Shown one piece after another: positions 1 to 9,034 of a DNA stretch of 64,000 nt (its first letter is position 1; each line of letters begins with the position of its first letter). The notes under the pieces are model-generated. The model had not been told where the DNA came from. It worked only from the letters and a program-made list of their open reading frames with translations, and did not search any database. The stretch is from assembly GCF_003335045.1 (NCBI RefSeq), contig NZ_QOZG01000005.1:186001-250000 (forward strand). Direction: 5' to 3'. This DNA comes from Paramesorhizobium salinisoli. Its GTDB lineage: Bacteria; Pseudomonadota; Alphaproteobacteria; Rhizobiales; Rhizobiaceae. Made by a program: the position numbers and the translations under genes.

Positions 1-1
1 C

Positions 2-1816
2 AAGGCCTCGCGCATCATCAAGGCGGCGAAGGCGGCGGGCGCCGAGGCGATCCACCCCGGCTACGGTTTTCTCTCGGAGAACCCGGATTTCGTCGAGGCG
101 GTGGAGCGCGCCGGCCTCGTCTTCATCGGCCCGTCGGCGGCGTCGATCCGCGCCATGGGCCTGAAGGATGCGGCCAAGCGGCTGATGGAGAAGGCGGGAG
201 TGCCCGTTGTCCCCGGCTATCATGGCGAGGCGCAGGATCTGGTGGTGCTCGCCACCAAGGCGCGCGAGATCGGCTATCCCGTGCTGATCAAGGCCAGGGC
301 CGGCGGCGGCGGCAAGGGCATGCGGCGGGTCGATCACCCCGACGATTTCGCCGAGGCGCTGGCCAGCGCGCGGCGCGAGGCAAAAAGCGCCTTCGGCGAC
401 GACAAGGTGCTGGTGGAGAAATATATCGCCCGCCCCCGGCATATCGAGGTGCAGGTGTTTGGCGATGCGCATGGGAATGCTGTGCATCTCTTCGAGCGCG
501 ACTGCTCCCTGCAGCGGCGGCACCAGAAGGTGATCGAGGAGGCCCCTGCCCCCGGGATGACGGACGCCATGCGCGCGGCCATGACGCAAGCGGCGGTGAA
601 GGCGGCGAAGGCCATCGCCTATCGCGGCGCGGGTACTGTGGAGTTCATTGCCGATGTGTCGGACGGCCTTAAGCCCGATGCGTTCTGGTTCATGGAGATG
701 AATACGCGGCTGCAGGTGGAGCATCCCGTGACGGAGATGGTCACGGGGCTCGATCTGGTCGAATGGCAGTTGCGCGTGGCGGCGGGAGAACCATTGCCGT
801 TGAAGCAGGCCGATATCGCGCTTTCCGGCCATGCCTTCGAGGCGCGGCTTTATGCGGAGGACCCGGCGCGGGGCTTCCTGCCCGCCATCGGCACGCTGTC
901 GCATCTGCGCTTTGCCGAGAAAGCCGCGGGCGATGCGACGCTGCGCGTCGATGCCGGCGTGCGCGAGGGTGACGCGATCGCGCCGTTCTACGATCCGATG
1001 ATCGCCAAGATCATTGTCCATGGCAAAAGCCGCAGCACTGCGCTCGCCGCACTTGGAGCTGCATTGCGCGAGACGGAAATCGCGGGCTCGGTGACCAATG
1101 CGGCCTTCCTCGCCAAGCTGAGCGAGCATGAGGGCTTCGCGGCCGGCGATGTCGATACGGGCCTGATCGAGAGGGATATCGACGCGCTCACCGCGCCTGC
1201 GGAAATGCCGCGAGGCACGAGGGAACTGGCGGCGCTGGTCGCAAGCGGGCTTCTCGATCGCGCGGCGTCGGATGATCCCTGGGGCGCGATTGCCGGTTAC
1301 AGCCATTTCGAGGCGCTGGCCTATCCCGTGCGGCTTGGCCGGGACGAGGCCGTGGAGCGCCTTGCGGTCGCCATCGACGGGCCGGAGCGGTTTACATTGT
1401 CGGCGGACGAGCAATCCCTCGCGGTGCGGCTGCGGCGCGAAGGGCGTGGCCTGCTCCTGACCGGGCCCGGCATCTTCCTGCGCGCCACGGCGGCGCGGAC
1501 GGCTGAAGGCGTCACGCTCTTTGCCGATGGGGCGGCATTTCATTTTGCGGTTCCGGACCCGCTGGAACGGGCAGAGACCGAGGCGCTGCCCGGCGAAAGG
1601 CTGACCGCGCCGATGCCCGGTTCAGTCAAGCAGGTGCGCGTATCGGTCGGGGATGCGGTGAAGAAGGGGCAGCCGCTGCTCGTTCTGGAAGCCATGAAGA
1701 TGGAACACGCGATTGCCGCGCCGCATGACGGGACCGTGGAAGAGATCGTGGCCGAGGGCGAGCAGGTGCGCGAGGGCATGACGCTGGTGCGTTTCGCGCA
1801 GGACGGAAATTCGTGA
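2..1816 (+). CDS. Biotin-dependent acyl-CoA carboxylase alpha subunit, probably 3-methylcrotonyl-CoA carboxylase (5' end outside window)
   Basis: The frame is open from base 2 and reads IHPGYGFLSEN upstream of the first internal start, so the gene is cut by the window edge and lacks roughly its first 50 residues. The ATP-grasp biotin carboxylase domain is clear (glycine loop GGGGKGM, then EKYIARPRHIEVQVFGD and EMNTRLQVEHPVTE). The C-terminus is a biotinyl domain with EAMKMEH, whose biotinylated lysine is encoded at 1697-1699. About 604 residues are visible, which fits the 650-670 residue MccA/PccA type rather than the shorter AccC. The C-terminal sequence is most like methylcrotonyl-CoA carboxylase of leucine breakdown, but propionyl-CoA carboxylase is not excluded. 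Confidence 0.88.
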   Translation, partial: KASRIIKAAKAAGAEAIHPGYGFLSENPDFVEAVERAGLVFIGPSAASIRAMGLKDAAKRLMEKAGVPVVPGYHGEAQDLVVLATKAREIGYPVLIKARAGGGGKGMRRVDHPDDFAEALASARREAKSAFGDDKVLVEKYIARPRHIEVQVFGDAHGNAVHLFERDCSLQRRHQKVIEEAPAPGMTDAMRAAMTQAAVKAAKAIAYRGAGTVEFIADVSDGLKPDAFWFMEMNTRLQVEHPVTEMVTGLDLVEWQLRVAAGEPLPLKQADIALSGHAFEARLYAEDPARGFLPAIGTLSHLRFAEKAAGDATLRVDAGVREGDAIAPFYDPMIAKIIVHGKSRSTALAALGAALRETEIAGSVTNAAFLAKLSEHEGFAAGDVDTGLIERDIDALTAPAEMPRGTRELAALVASGLLDRAASDDPWGAIAGYSHFEALAYPVRLGRDEAVERLAVAIDGPERFTLSADEQSLAVRLRREGRGLLLTGPGIFLRATAARTAEGVTLFADGAAFHFAVPDPLERAETEALPGERLTAPMPGSVKQVRVSVGDAVKKGQPLLVLEAMKMEHAIAAPHDGTVEEIVAEGEQVREGMTLVRFAQDGNS

Positions 1817-1837
1817 CGGATCGATAAAACAGAAACG

Positions 1838-1868
1838 GCCGCGCCGGTATATGTTTACCGGTCGCGGC
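1838..1868 (+). terminator. Hairpin after the carboxylase gene
   Basis: GCCGCGCCGGT at 1838-1848 pairs with ACCGGTCGCGGC at 1857-1868 with one bulge, 22 bases after the stop codon. There is no strong T run, so it may be a weak or bidirectional terminator between two convergent genes. Confidence 0.4.
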
Positions 1869-1957
1869 GCTTCGCGAAAACCCTGTTATTTTTCGCTGTT
1901 CCTGTCTTTTTCCCGCGGTTTTCCGGTTGTTTTCCCAGAAAACCTCGTCCTTTTATC

Positions 1958-2224
1958 CTAGTGCGTCGTCATCCAATCGCGAGCGGCGCGCAATGCGTGG
2001 GCAAGTTCCGCCTTGCTCATGCCGGCGGCCAGTTCGGCGCGCAGTGTTGCGGCGCGTTCGTCGCCCTTGATGGCAGCGATGTTGAACCATTTATGGGCAG
2101 CAACGACATCGACATCGCAGTCGCGGCCGGTGGCGTACATCATGCCCATTTCGAAGAGGATATCGGCCTGTGCGGATGCGCCCATGGTGCCGAGTTCTGC
2201 GCTATGCAATTCAAATCGTGCCAT
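1958..2224 (-). CDS. Small Sel1-like repeat protein
   Basis: This 88-residue protein has a single recognisable Sel1-type TPR unit in the middle (FEMGMMYATGRDCDVDVVAAHKWFNIAA), followed by a charged helical tail. Sel1 repeats are protein-interaction helices, and single-repeat versions of about this size are common in Rhizobiales. It has no signal peptide and is presumably cytosolic. It converges on the carboxylase gene. A short purine stretch (AGGGA) lies upstream of the ATG. Its partner is unknown. Confidence 0.75.
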   Translation of the reverse strand: MARFELHSAELGTMGASAQADILFEMGMMYATGRDCDVDVVAAHKWFNIAAIKGDERAATLRAELAAGMSKAELAHALRAARDWMTTH

Positions 2225-2658
2225 TGCTCAAGTCCCTAACCCTGTTGCAGGAACATCCGGTTTTCATTGGCTTATTTGGTTGCCGCCCGGTGTTCTTCCG
2301 ATGCTTTCGAGATTGCCAGACAGGCTTGAAACGGTCGTTAAGCTGCATGATTAATGCGGGCCAAACAAAATCCGAACGGCAGGTAAACTTCGTATTCCGT
2401 TAAACATGGGAATCCCCGTTTTGCGGGATTTTGACAAAAATTCGTCTAAAATTCGCCCGTGCGAAATCAACCTGCTGCTAACCAAGGATTCGGTTGGCAT
2501 CGCGGCCCTGGATTTATTGTTCTTTGAAAAATCTTCGCTGAAGGCTGCGGACGGCTTCCGTTCGCCCGATGTTTCGTTTACCTTTACGTATGCGTAAGGG
2601 AGGCTGACGCGCAGATGGAGAAGCTGCCGGGCCAACACCCTTGATCGGGAGGAACCAG
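2225..2658. other. Intergenic region, no gene seen
   Basis: No supported ORF lies in these 434 bases. The base composition is more AT-rich than the flanks. It should hold the divergent promoters of the Sel1 gene (minus) and the DUF2147 gene (plus). A small hairpin, AATCCC at 2411-2416 with GGGATT at 2425-2430, is followed by T and A runs, but I cannot assign it a function. Confidence 0.4.
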
Positions 2659-3006
2659 ATGATCCGCAGAATATTGTTTGCCACCGCCATATTGACGCTC
2701 GCCGCCGGCCCGGCGCTTGCCGAGGAGCCGATCATCGGCTCGTGGAAACGCTCCAACGGCACCATCATCAAATATGAGTCCTGCGGCACCGACACCTTTT
2801 GCGGGACGGTGATGACGGGCCAGTACAAAGGCAAGTCCATCGGCTCGATGTCCGGCAAGGGCGGCTCGTACAAGGGCAAGGTCAACAAGCTCGACGAGGG
2901 CAAGACCTATTCGGGCAAGGCCAGCGTCAAGGGCGGCACACTGGCGCTCGCCGGCTGCGTCATGGGCGGCCTGATCTGCAAGAGCGAGAATTTGGCTCGG
3001 CAATAA
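2659..3006 (+). CDS. Secreted DUF2147 domain protein
   Basis: The ATG at 2659 is preceded by GGGAGGA (2647-2653), a better start than the in-frame TTG at 2641. Residues 1-21 form a Sec signal peptide ending in ALA, so the mature protein is periplasmic or secreted. The rest matches DUF2147 (IIGSWKRSNGTIIKY, paired Cys in CGTDTFCG, DEGKTYSGK, GCVMGGLICKS). At 115 residues the length is normal for the family. No enzymatic function is known for it. It appears monocistronic and is followed by a strong hairpin. Confidence 0.88.
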   Translation: MIRRILFATAILTLAAGPALAEEPIIGSWKRSNGTIIKYESCGTDTFCGTVMTGQYKGKSIGSMSGKGGSYKGKVNKLDEGKTYSGKASVKGGTLALAGCVMGGLICKSENLARQ

Positions 3007-3030
3007 GGACATGACGGGGGCCATGTCCTT
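3005..3030 (+). terminator. Stem-loop terminator after the DUF2147 gene
   Basis: AAGGACATG (3005-3013) and CATGTCCTT (3022-3030) form a perfect 9-bp stem that begins inside the stop codon. A CTT/CT-rich tract follows rather than a clean T run. Confidence 0.6.
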
Positions 3031-3169
3031 CCCCTCTCTTGTAAATTCCCGAGATCGGGCTAGCCCAAGCCCGGGAGTTTGCTTTCTCCCCGCAAAGGAG
3101 GGAAAGCGATCTCGACATTCCGGCTGAAGCACAGCGGAGGCCGGGTGTCTGGAGATCGCAAGAGAGGGG
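3031..3169. repeat. Structured inverted-repeat element, 139 bp
   Basis: The element is bounded by an exact 11-bp inverted repeat (3031-3041 and 3159-3169). Inside are further complementary segments, including GCGATCTC at 3106-3113 with GAGATCGC at 3152-3159. It differs in sequence from the CCCCTCTGYCCTGCCGG palindromes elsewhere in the window. It carries no ORF and may be a small palindromic repeat of another family. Confidence 0.5.
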
Positions 3170-3215
3170 CCATGCCGCAGGCATAACCCTCCGATGCCAT
3201 CCGTCGGTTTTTCGG

Positions 3216-3914
3216 CTACCGGGCCTTCTGGCCGAACAGAACCTTCTGCGCTTCCTTGTCGGTCGCCAGGTTGGACCTCTCGCGCTCTTCCTTGCCCAGT
3301 TCCAAGCCGCGCTTGACGGCGGGGCGCGCGGTGAGCGTCTCGAACCAGCGCTTCAGGTTCGGAAAATCCTCGAGCTTCTGTTCATAGTTCTTGTAGGCGC
3401 TGACCCAGCCGATGCAGGCGATATCGGCGATAGAATACTCATCGGCCAGGAAATCACGGCCCTCCAGGCGGCGATTCATTACGCCGTAGAGGCGATTGAC
3501 CTCATTGGTGTAGCGCTCGATGCCGTAGGGCACCTTTTCCGGCGCATACATGCGGAAATGCCCCGCCTGACCTGACATCGGTCCAAGTCCACCCATCTGC
3601 CACATCAGCCATTCCTCGACGGCAACACGCTTGCGTTCGTCGGCCGGATAGAACTTGCCGAACTTGCGCCCGAGATATTGCAGGATGGCGCCGGATTCGA
3701 AGACGGAGATCGGCTCGCCACCCGGTCCTTCCGGATCGATGATGGCGGGCATGCGGTTGTTCGGGGCGATCTTCAGGAATGACGGCTCGAACTGCTCGCC
3801 CTTGCCGATATTGATGTACTTGACCTCGTAGGGAACGCCCAGTTCCTCGAGCATGATGCTGATTTTCCAGCCATTGGGCGTGGGCCAATAATAGAGTTCG
3901 ATCGGCTTCGTCAT
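3216..3914 (-). CDS. Glutathione S-transferase, YfcG/YghU-like
   Basis: The start chosen is the ATG at 3914, which has AGGAG seven bases upstream; an in-frame start 14 codons earlier lacks one. This gives 232 residues. The N-terminal thioredoxin-like domain shows YWPTPNGWKISIMLEELG, a cis-Pro motif (NNRMPAI) and a glutathione-binding FESGAI. The C-terminal helical domain has the DFLADEYSIADIA hydrophobic staple. This pattern is that of the Nu-class/Ure2-like disulfide-bond oxidoreductases YfcG and YghU. It is probably a cytosolic glutathione-dependent reductase; its substrate cannot be deduced from context. Confidence 0.9.
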   Translation of the reverse strand: MTKPIELYYWPTPNGWKISIMLEELGVPYEVKYINIGKGEQFEPSFLKIAPNNRMPAIIDPEGPGGEPISVFESGAILQYLGRKFGKFYPADERKRVAVEEWLMWQMGGLGPMSGQAGHFRMYAPEKVPYGIERYTNEVNRLYGVMNRRLEGRDFLADEYSIADIACIGWVSAYKNYEQKLEDFPNLKRWFETLTARPAVKRGLELGKEERERSNLATDKEAQKVLFGQKAR

Positions 3915-4117
3915 GCGAATCTCCTGAAATGGGCAGCCATATATTGATTCCAACAATTATAAGCGACGCGACCGATCGCAAGTGCAGAGGGCAGATTAGC
4001 TCCCCGTTCCCGCTTAACTTCACGTCAATGTGTTTGAACGGCGGATGAATGACGCTCTCAGCAAGCATTCAGCCTGGGTCTGGTACCTCTCGATCATCCA
4101 CAACGGGGGAATGATCC

Positions 4118-4267
4118 ATGCTTCTGCGCCGCGCCACCATTGTCAGCCTTTTCCTCATGGGCCTTGCCTTTCTCGTGGGCGGCATCATTCATGAAGTTCG
4201 CAAGGCCAATGCGCAGAAGCCGATCATCAATGTTTCTCTGGCGACGACTTCGGAGGCGGCCCAATGA
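4118..4267 (+). CDS. Tiny membrane protein A (49 aa)
   Basis: The ORF starts with ATG after GGGGA with a 7-base spacer. The product has a basic N-terminus (MLLRRAT), one hydrophobic segment over residues 8-24 ending LVGGII, and a short polar tail. It could be a single-pass inner-membrane protein or a cleaved secreted peptide. Its stop overlaps the start of the next small ORF as ATGA, which supports both being real. I do not recognise a family. Confidence 0.55.
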   Translation: MLLRRATIVSLFLMGLAFLVGGIIHEVRKANAQKPIINVSLATTSEAAQ

Positions 4268-4431
4268 TCGCCCGAACCCGCGACACAGCGGCGCTCTTAC
4301 TGCGCATGGCGCTGTTCACCGCCGTCATCATCGGCCCGATCGGCCTTTTTACCGCCGTCCAGGCGGTCAAGGCGCCCGGCATCAACGGCGTCGGCCTGGT
4401 GCTCTTTGTCAGCTTGCAGCGTGTGGGTTAG
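4264..4431 (+). CDS. Tiny membrane protein B (55 aa), coupled to A
   Basis: This ORF begins inside the stop codon of the previous one (ATGA at 4264-4267), the usual arrangement for translational coupling. The product has a charged N-terminus (MIARTRD) and hydrophobic stretches around residues 11-34 and 43-51. It is probably a one- or two-pass membrane peptide. No family was recognised. It lies 85 bases upstream of the AMP nucleosidase gene on the same strand. Confidence 0.5.
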   Translation: MIARTRDTAALLLRMALFTAVIIGPIGLFTAVQAVKAPGINGVGLVLFVSLQRVG

Positions 4432-4516
4432 GGCCTGGATGGTTTGCCCCAAATCGGTGACGATTTAGGATGCGTGCACTGGCTTTTCTGACACGAACTC
4501 TTCCCTATAATAGGCC

Positions 4517-6019
4517 ATGGAAAATCGAATCGACAAACCTTATCATTCCGGCATTCATACACCGCCTCATCAGGAGCCCAAGCCATTCACCGATGCCCGC
4601 GCGGCGGTCGATGCCCTGCGCGCGCTCTATGAGCGCAATACCGCCTTCCTGCGTGATGCATTCGACAAGGTGGCCCGGCAGGAGATCGGCGCGGAGCGCT
4701 TCCGCGCCTATTATCCCGAACTGCGCCTCTCGACATCGAGCTTCGCCCATGTGGATTCCCGCCTGGCCTTCGGCCATGTCTCCGCACCCGGCGGATATTC
4801 GACGACGATCACCCGCCCGGACCTCTTCGACAATTATTTGCATGAGCAGATCAAGCTCCTGATCCGCAATCACGGCGTCCCGATCACGGTGCAGGAATCG
4901 CTCGTTCCGATCCCCATCCATTTCGCCTTTCTCGAGGGAACCCATGTCGAGGCATCGGTCGCCGATGCTTTTTCCCGGCCCTTGCGCGATATCTTCGACG
5001 TGCCCGATCTGGCGGCGACGGACGACCGCATCGTCAATGGCGATTATGAACTGGCCCCCGGCGAGGCCATGCCGCTTTCGCCCTTCACCGGCCAGCGCGT
5101 CGATTATTCGCTGCACCGGCTTTCGCATTACACGGCGACGAGCCCGGCGCAGTTCCAGAATTTCGTTCTCTTCACCAACTACCAGTTCTACATCGACGAG
5201 TTCTGCGCCTATGCGCGCGAATTGATGGCGCAGGGCGGCGGCGGATATGAGAAGTTCGTTGAGCCCGGCAATCTGACCACCCTTGCCGGCGACGATGCGC
5301 CCTCGATCGGCTTGCCGCTGCAGCGCCTGCCGCAGATGCCGGCCTATCATCTGGCGCGTAGCGACCAGTCGGGCATCACCATGGTCAATATCGGCGTCGG
5401 CCCGTCCAATGCCAAGACGATCACCGACCATATCGCCGTGTTGCGGCCGCATGCCTGGCTGATGCTCGGCCATTGCGCCGGGCTGCGCAACAGCCAGGCG
5501 CTGGGCGACTATGTGCTGGCGCATGCCTATGTGCGGGAGGACCATGTGCTGGACGACGATCTGCCGATCTGGGTGCCTGTGCCCGCGCTTGCCGAGGTGC
5601 AGGTGGCGCTGGAGGAAGCGGTGGAGGAAATCACCGGCCTCGAAGGCTATGATCTGAAACGGATCATGCGTACCGGCACGGTCGCGACCATCGACAACCG
5701 CAATTGGGAATTGCGCGACCAGCGCGGCCCGGTGCAGCGCCTGTCGCAATCGCGCGCCGTGGCGCTCGACATGGAATCGGCCACCATCGCCGCCAATGGC
5801 TTTCGCTTCCGGGTGCCCTATGGCACGCTGCTCTGCGTCTCCGACAAGCCGCTGCATGGAGAATTGAAGCTGCCGGGGATGGCGACGGAGTTCTACAAGC
5901 GCCAGGTCGCGCAGCATTTGCGCATCGGCATCCGCGCATTGGAGAAGCTCAGAGCCATGCCGCCGGAGCGGCTGCATTCGCGCAAGCTTAGAAGCTTCTT
6001 TGAAACGGCGTTCCAGTAG
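4517..6019 (+). CDS. amn: AMP nucleosidase
   Basis: Amn hydrolyses AMP to adenine and ribose 5-phosphate and helps regulate the adenylate pool in the cytosol. The 500-residue product has the expected two parts: an N-terminal Amn-specific domain (residues about 1-180, with FAHVDSRLAFGHVSAPG and DNYLHEQIKLLI) and a C-terminal phosphorylase-like nucleosidase domain (about 260-480) with GVGPSNAKTITDH, LMLGHCAGLR and the catalytic-region DMESATIAANGFRFRVPYG. The length matches the family. The ATG at 4517 has only a weak AGG upstream. It appears to be a single gene. Confidence 0.95.
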   Translation: MENRIDKPYHSGIHTPPHQEPKPFTDARAAVDALRALYERNTAFLRDAFDKVARQEIGAERFRAYYPELRLSTSSFAHVDSRLAFGHVSAPGGYSTTITRPDLFDNYLHEQIKLLIRNHGVPITVQESLVPIPIHFAFLEGTHVEASVADAFSRPLRDIFDVPDLAATDDRIVNGDYELAPGEAMPLSPFTGQRVDYSLHRLSHYTATSPAQFQNFVLFTNYQFYIDEFCAYARELMAQGGGGYEKFVEPGNLTTLAGDDAPSIGLPLQRLPQMPAYHLARSDQSGITMVNIGVGPSNAKTITDHIAVLRPHAWLMLGHCAGLRNSQALGDYVLAHAYVREDHVLDDDLPIWVPVPALAEVQVALEEAVEEITGLEGYDLKRIMRTGTVATIDNRNWELRDQRGPVQRLSQSRAVALDMESATIAANGFRFRVPYGTLLCVSDKPLHGELKLPGMATEFYKRQVAQHLRIGIRALEKLRAMPPERLHSRKLRSFFETAFQ

Positions 6020-6140
6020 GGGGCATCGATTATTCAGGGGATGGTGGGCTGCAAATGACATTCTCGCCTCGCCGTGACCTCAATCTCAACGCCCCCTGGA
6101 GCGCCATGATCGAGCCGCAATCACATTCTTATTGCTCTCT

Positions 6141-7151
6141 ATGACCGACAGGAAAAAACCCTCCCCCTTAACCTGGCTGCTTATGGCGGCAGCGGTCGCG
6201 CTTTCGGTGCCGCTGGTGCTGGGTTTTCTCGGCGGGTTGCATCCGGCCTTCGATTCCTTCGCCCATTTGCGCGCGCATATCGCGGTGCTGATGGGCATCG
6301 CCGCCCTACCGCTCTTCTTTACCGCCATGTGGCGCGAGGCGGCGATGATCCTGCTTCTCGCCGTGAGCGCCTTTGCGACGACGCTCGGCGTGACGCAGGG
6401 GTTTTTGTCGGGCGCTGCGAGCGCCCGGGCGGCCACAAACGGGCAGACGCGCTACAGTCTGCTGCAGCTCAATCTGCGTTACAACAATCCCGATCCGGCC
6501 GAGGTCTTGCGTCTGGTGGCGCGCGAGAAGCCCGACATCATCACCTTGCAGGAAGTCTCCGCGGAATGGGAACCCAGGTTGAAACTGTTGGAGGCAAGCT
6601 ATCCCTACCGCCAGCACTGCAGGAAGTCGCCTTACGCATGGGGCGTGGACATTTTCTCGCGCCGTCCTTTTGCGGAAGGCAGCCAATCGGGATGCGCCGC
6701 CGATGGAATCATGGCCTTTGCGCGTTTCGATCTCGGCGGCGCGCCGGTTTCCATTGTCGCACTGCACCTGTCATGGCCATGGCCGTTCAAACAACCAAAG
6801 CAGATCGGTCTTGTGCTGCCGCATCTGGCGCGGCTGGAAAATCCCCTGCTGATAGCGGGCGATTTCAACGCCGCGCCATGGAGCCATGCGGTAAGGCAGA
6901 TCGAGGCGGCCTCCGGAACACGCCATATCTCAGAAATCGGGCCAAGCTGGCTTCATTGGGCACTGCCCGCTGGTCTCATCCGCCATATCGGCCTGCCTAT
7001 CGACCAGGTGCTTGCAAGCAGCGGCATCGATATAGCAAACATCGCCACGCTTGCTCCCGTCGGCTCCGACCATCTTCCGGTCAGGCTCGATTTTTCCGTG
7101 CCGCAGCCGGCGAGGGAAAAAGATGACGGGACGCGGACGGTGATGAATTGA
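6141..7151 (+). CDS. Endonuclease/exonuclease/phosphatase family protein, membrane-anchored
   Basis: The ATG at 6141 is preferred to a TTG three codons upstream. The first 110 residues contain three hydrophobic segments, suggesting two or three inner-membrane helices. After these comes an EEP fold: SLLQLNLRYNN, the Glu metal ligand in DIITLQEVS, VDIFSRRP, VALHLSWPW, the AGDFNAAPW motif and a C-terminal GSDHLPV with catalytic Asp-His. EEP enzymes cleave phosphodiester or phosphomonoester bonds. The catalytic part probably faces the periplasm, but the substrate is unknown. Confidence 0.88.
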   Translation: MTDRKKPSPLTWLLMAAAVALSVPLVLGFLGGLHPAFDSFAHLRAHIAVLMGIAALPLFFTAMWREAAMILLLAVSAFATTLGVTQGFLSGAASARAATNGQTRYSLLQLNLRYNNPDPAEVLRLVAREKPDIITLQEVSAEWEPRLKLLEASYPYRQHCRKSPYAWGVDIFSRRPFAEGSQSGCAADGIMAFARFDLGGAPVSIVALHLSWPWPFKQPKQIGLVLPHLARLENPLLIAGDFNAAPWSHAVRQIEAASGTRHISEIGPSWLHWALPAGLIRHIGLPIDQVLASSGIDIANIATLAPVGSDHLPVRLDFSVPQPAREKDDGTRTVMN

Positions 7152-7179
7152 GGGCTGTTTGAGGTCGACCGTGCAATCA

Positions 7180-7336
7180 CCTCCCTCTGCCCCGCCGGGC
7201 ATCCCCCACAAGGGGGAGATTGGCTGACCCTGCCCCTTGGAGTTCTTCCTTCAACGTCTGTGATGGGTGCCGAACGTCTATGACAGGATAATCTCCCCCT
7301 TGTGGGGGAGATGGGCGGCAGCCCAGAGGGGGGGTG
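7180..7336. repeat. Palindromic repeat element R1
   Basis: The left arm (7180-7220) carries CCCTCTGCCCCGCCGGGC then CCCCCACAAGGGGGAGAT. The right arm (7291-7336) carries the inverted counterpart ATCTCCCCCTTGTGGGGGAGAT followed by GGGCGGCAGCCCAGAGGGGG. Each arm is itself a hairpin and about 70 bases of unique sequence lie between. It sits between two convergent genes. Confidence 0.8.
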
Positions 7337-7366
7337 TGAAGCGCTCAGAAATTAGACCGCTTCCAC

Positions 7367-9034
7367 CTACATATTCACATAAACCGGCCCTTCGCCTCCC
7401 TGCGGCGGCACCCAGTTGATATTCTGGTTGGGGTCCTTGATATCGCAGGTCTTGCAGTGCACGCAGTTCTGCGCGTTGATGACGAAGACGTCCTTGCCGT
7501 CCTGCTTCACCCATTCATAGACGCCCGCCGGGCAATAACGCTGTGAGGGACCGGCATAGACGTCGAGTTCCGAAGTCCTCTGGAGCTCCATGTTCTTCAC
7601 CTGGAGATGGACCGGCTGGTCCTCCTCATGGTTGGTGTTGGACAGGAAGACCGAGGACAGGCGGTCGAAGGTCAAAACACCGTCGGGCTTGGGATAGTCT
7701 ATCTTCCGCGCCTCGGCGGCTGGTTCCAGCGTCTTGTAGTCGGGCTTGCCGTGCTTCAGCGTGCCGAAGGGCGACCATCCGCCGGTCAGCGTGTTGATCC
7801 ACATGTCGAGGCCGCCGAGCGAGACGCCTATGATCGTGCCGAGCTTCGACCAGAGCGGCTTGACGTTGCGTACCCGCTTCAGATCCTTGCCGATGTCGCT
7901 GCCGCGCCATGCATCCTCATAGGCGGAAATCTCGTCATGGGCGCGCCCAGCGGCGATCGCCTCGGCGACATGTTCGGCCGCCTGCATTCCCGACAGAACC
8001 GCATTGTGGCTGCCCTTGATGCGGGGCACGTTGACGAAGCCGGCCGAGCAGCCCATCAGCGCCCCGCCGGGGAAAGTGAGCTTCGGCACCGACTGCCAGC
8101 CGCCTTCGGTGATGGCGCGCGCGCCATAGGAAAGCCGCTTGCCGCCCTCGAACGTATCGCGGATCGCCGGATGCGTCTTGAAGCGCTGGAATTCCTCGAA
8201 GGGCGAGAGATAGGGGTTCTTGTAGTTCAAGTGAACGACGAAGCCGACGGCGACGAGATTATCCTCGAGATGATAGAGAAACGAGCCGCCGCCCGTCTTC
8301 ATGTCGAGCGGCCAGCCGAAGGAATGCTGCACCAGCCCCGCTTTGTGCTTCGAGGGATCGACCTGCCAGAGTTCCTTCAGCCCGATGCCGAACTTGGCCG
8401 GCTCCTTGCCCTCGTCCAGCTTGAACTTGGCGATCAGCTGCTTGGCAAGCGATCCGCGCACGCCTTCGCCGATCAGCACATACTTGCCGAGCAGCGCCAT
8501 GCCGCGCGTATAGGCGGGGCCCGGCTCGCCGTTCCGCTCGATACCCATGTCGCCGGTGGCCACGCCGATCACCGCGCCATTGTCGTCATAGAGCACTTCG
8601 GTGGCGGCAAAGCCCGGATAGATCTCTACGCCGAGCGCTTCCGCCTTCGCGCCGAGCCAGCGGCAGACATTGCCGAGCGAGACGATGTAATTGCCATGAT
8701 TGTTCATCAGCGGCGGCATCAGGAAATTCGGCAGGCGCACAGATCCGGCAGGGCCGAGCACCAGGAAATGATCGTCCTTGACCGGCGTCTTGAACGGATG
8801 GTCGCTGTCTTCGCGCCAATCGGGAATGAGCTTGTCTATGCCGATCGGATCGACCACGGCGCCGGAAAGAATATGCGCGCCAACCTCGCCGCCCTTCTCC
8901 AGGACCACGACCGAAAGATCGGGATTGATCTGCTTCAAACGGATCGCCGCCGAAAGACCGGCAGGCCCGGCTCCGACGATGACCACATCGAATTCTATCG
9001 ATTCGCGTTCAGGAAGCTCGTTCGCCTCGCTCAT
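7367..9034 (-). CDS. Electron transfer flavoprotein-ubiquinone oxidoreductase
   Basis: ETF-QO passes electrons from ETF, reduced by acyl-CoA dehydrogenases and related enzymes, to ubiquinone at the inner membrane. The 555-residue product has an N-terminal FAD Rossmann motif (VVIVGAGPAGLSAA), a central quinone/FAD domain, and a C-terminal 4Fe-4S ferredoxin-like domain whose cysteines lie in RYCPAG and NCVHCKTCDIKDPNQN. The length is normal. GGAGG precedes the ATG. A dyad at 9186-9201 upstream resembles operators of leucine and acyl-CoA catabolism regulators. Confidence 0.96.
   Translation of the reverse strand: MSEANELPERESIEFDVVIVGAGPAGLSAAIRLKQINPDLSVVVLEKGGEVGAHILSGAVVDPIGIDKLIPDWREDSDHPFKTPVKDDHFLVLGPAGSVRLPNFLMPPLMNNHGNYIVSLGNVCRWLGAKAEALGVEIYPGFAATEVLYDDNGAVIGVATGDMGIERNGEPGPAYTRGMALLGKYVLIGEGVRGSLAKQLIAKFKLDEGKEPAKFGIGLKELWQVDPSKHKAGLVQHSFGWPLDMKTGGGSFLYHLEDNLVAVGFVVHLNYKNPYLSPFEEFQRFKTHPAIRDTFEGGKRLSYGARAITEGGWQSVPKLTFPGGALMGCSAGFVNVPRIKGSHNAVLSGMQAAEHVAEAIAAGRAHDEISAYEDAWRGSDIGKDLKRVRNVKPLWSKLGTIIGVSLGGLDMWINTLTGGWSPFGTLKHGKPDYKTLEPAAEARKIDYPKPDGVLTFDRLSSVFLSNTNHEEDQPVHLQVKNMELQRTSELDVYAGPSQRYCPAGVYEWVKQDGKDVFVINAQNCVHCKTCDIKDPNQNINWVPPQGGEGPVYVNM

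Noticed and set aside
2406-2597. 63-codon ORF in the 2.2-2.6 kb gap
   Set aside because: It has no ribosome site, domain or coding bias, and the region looks like promoter DNA.
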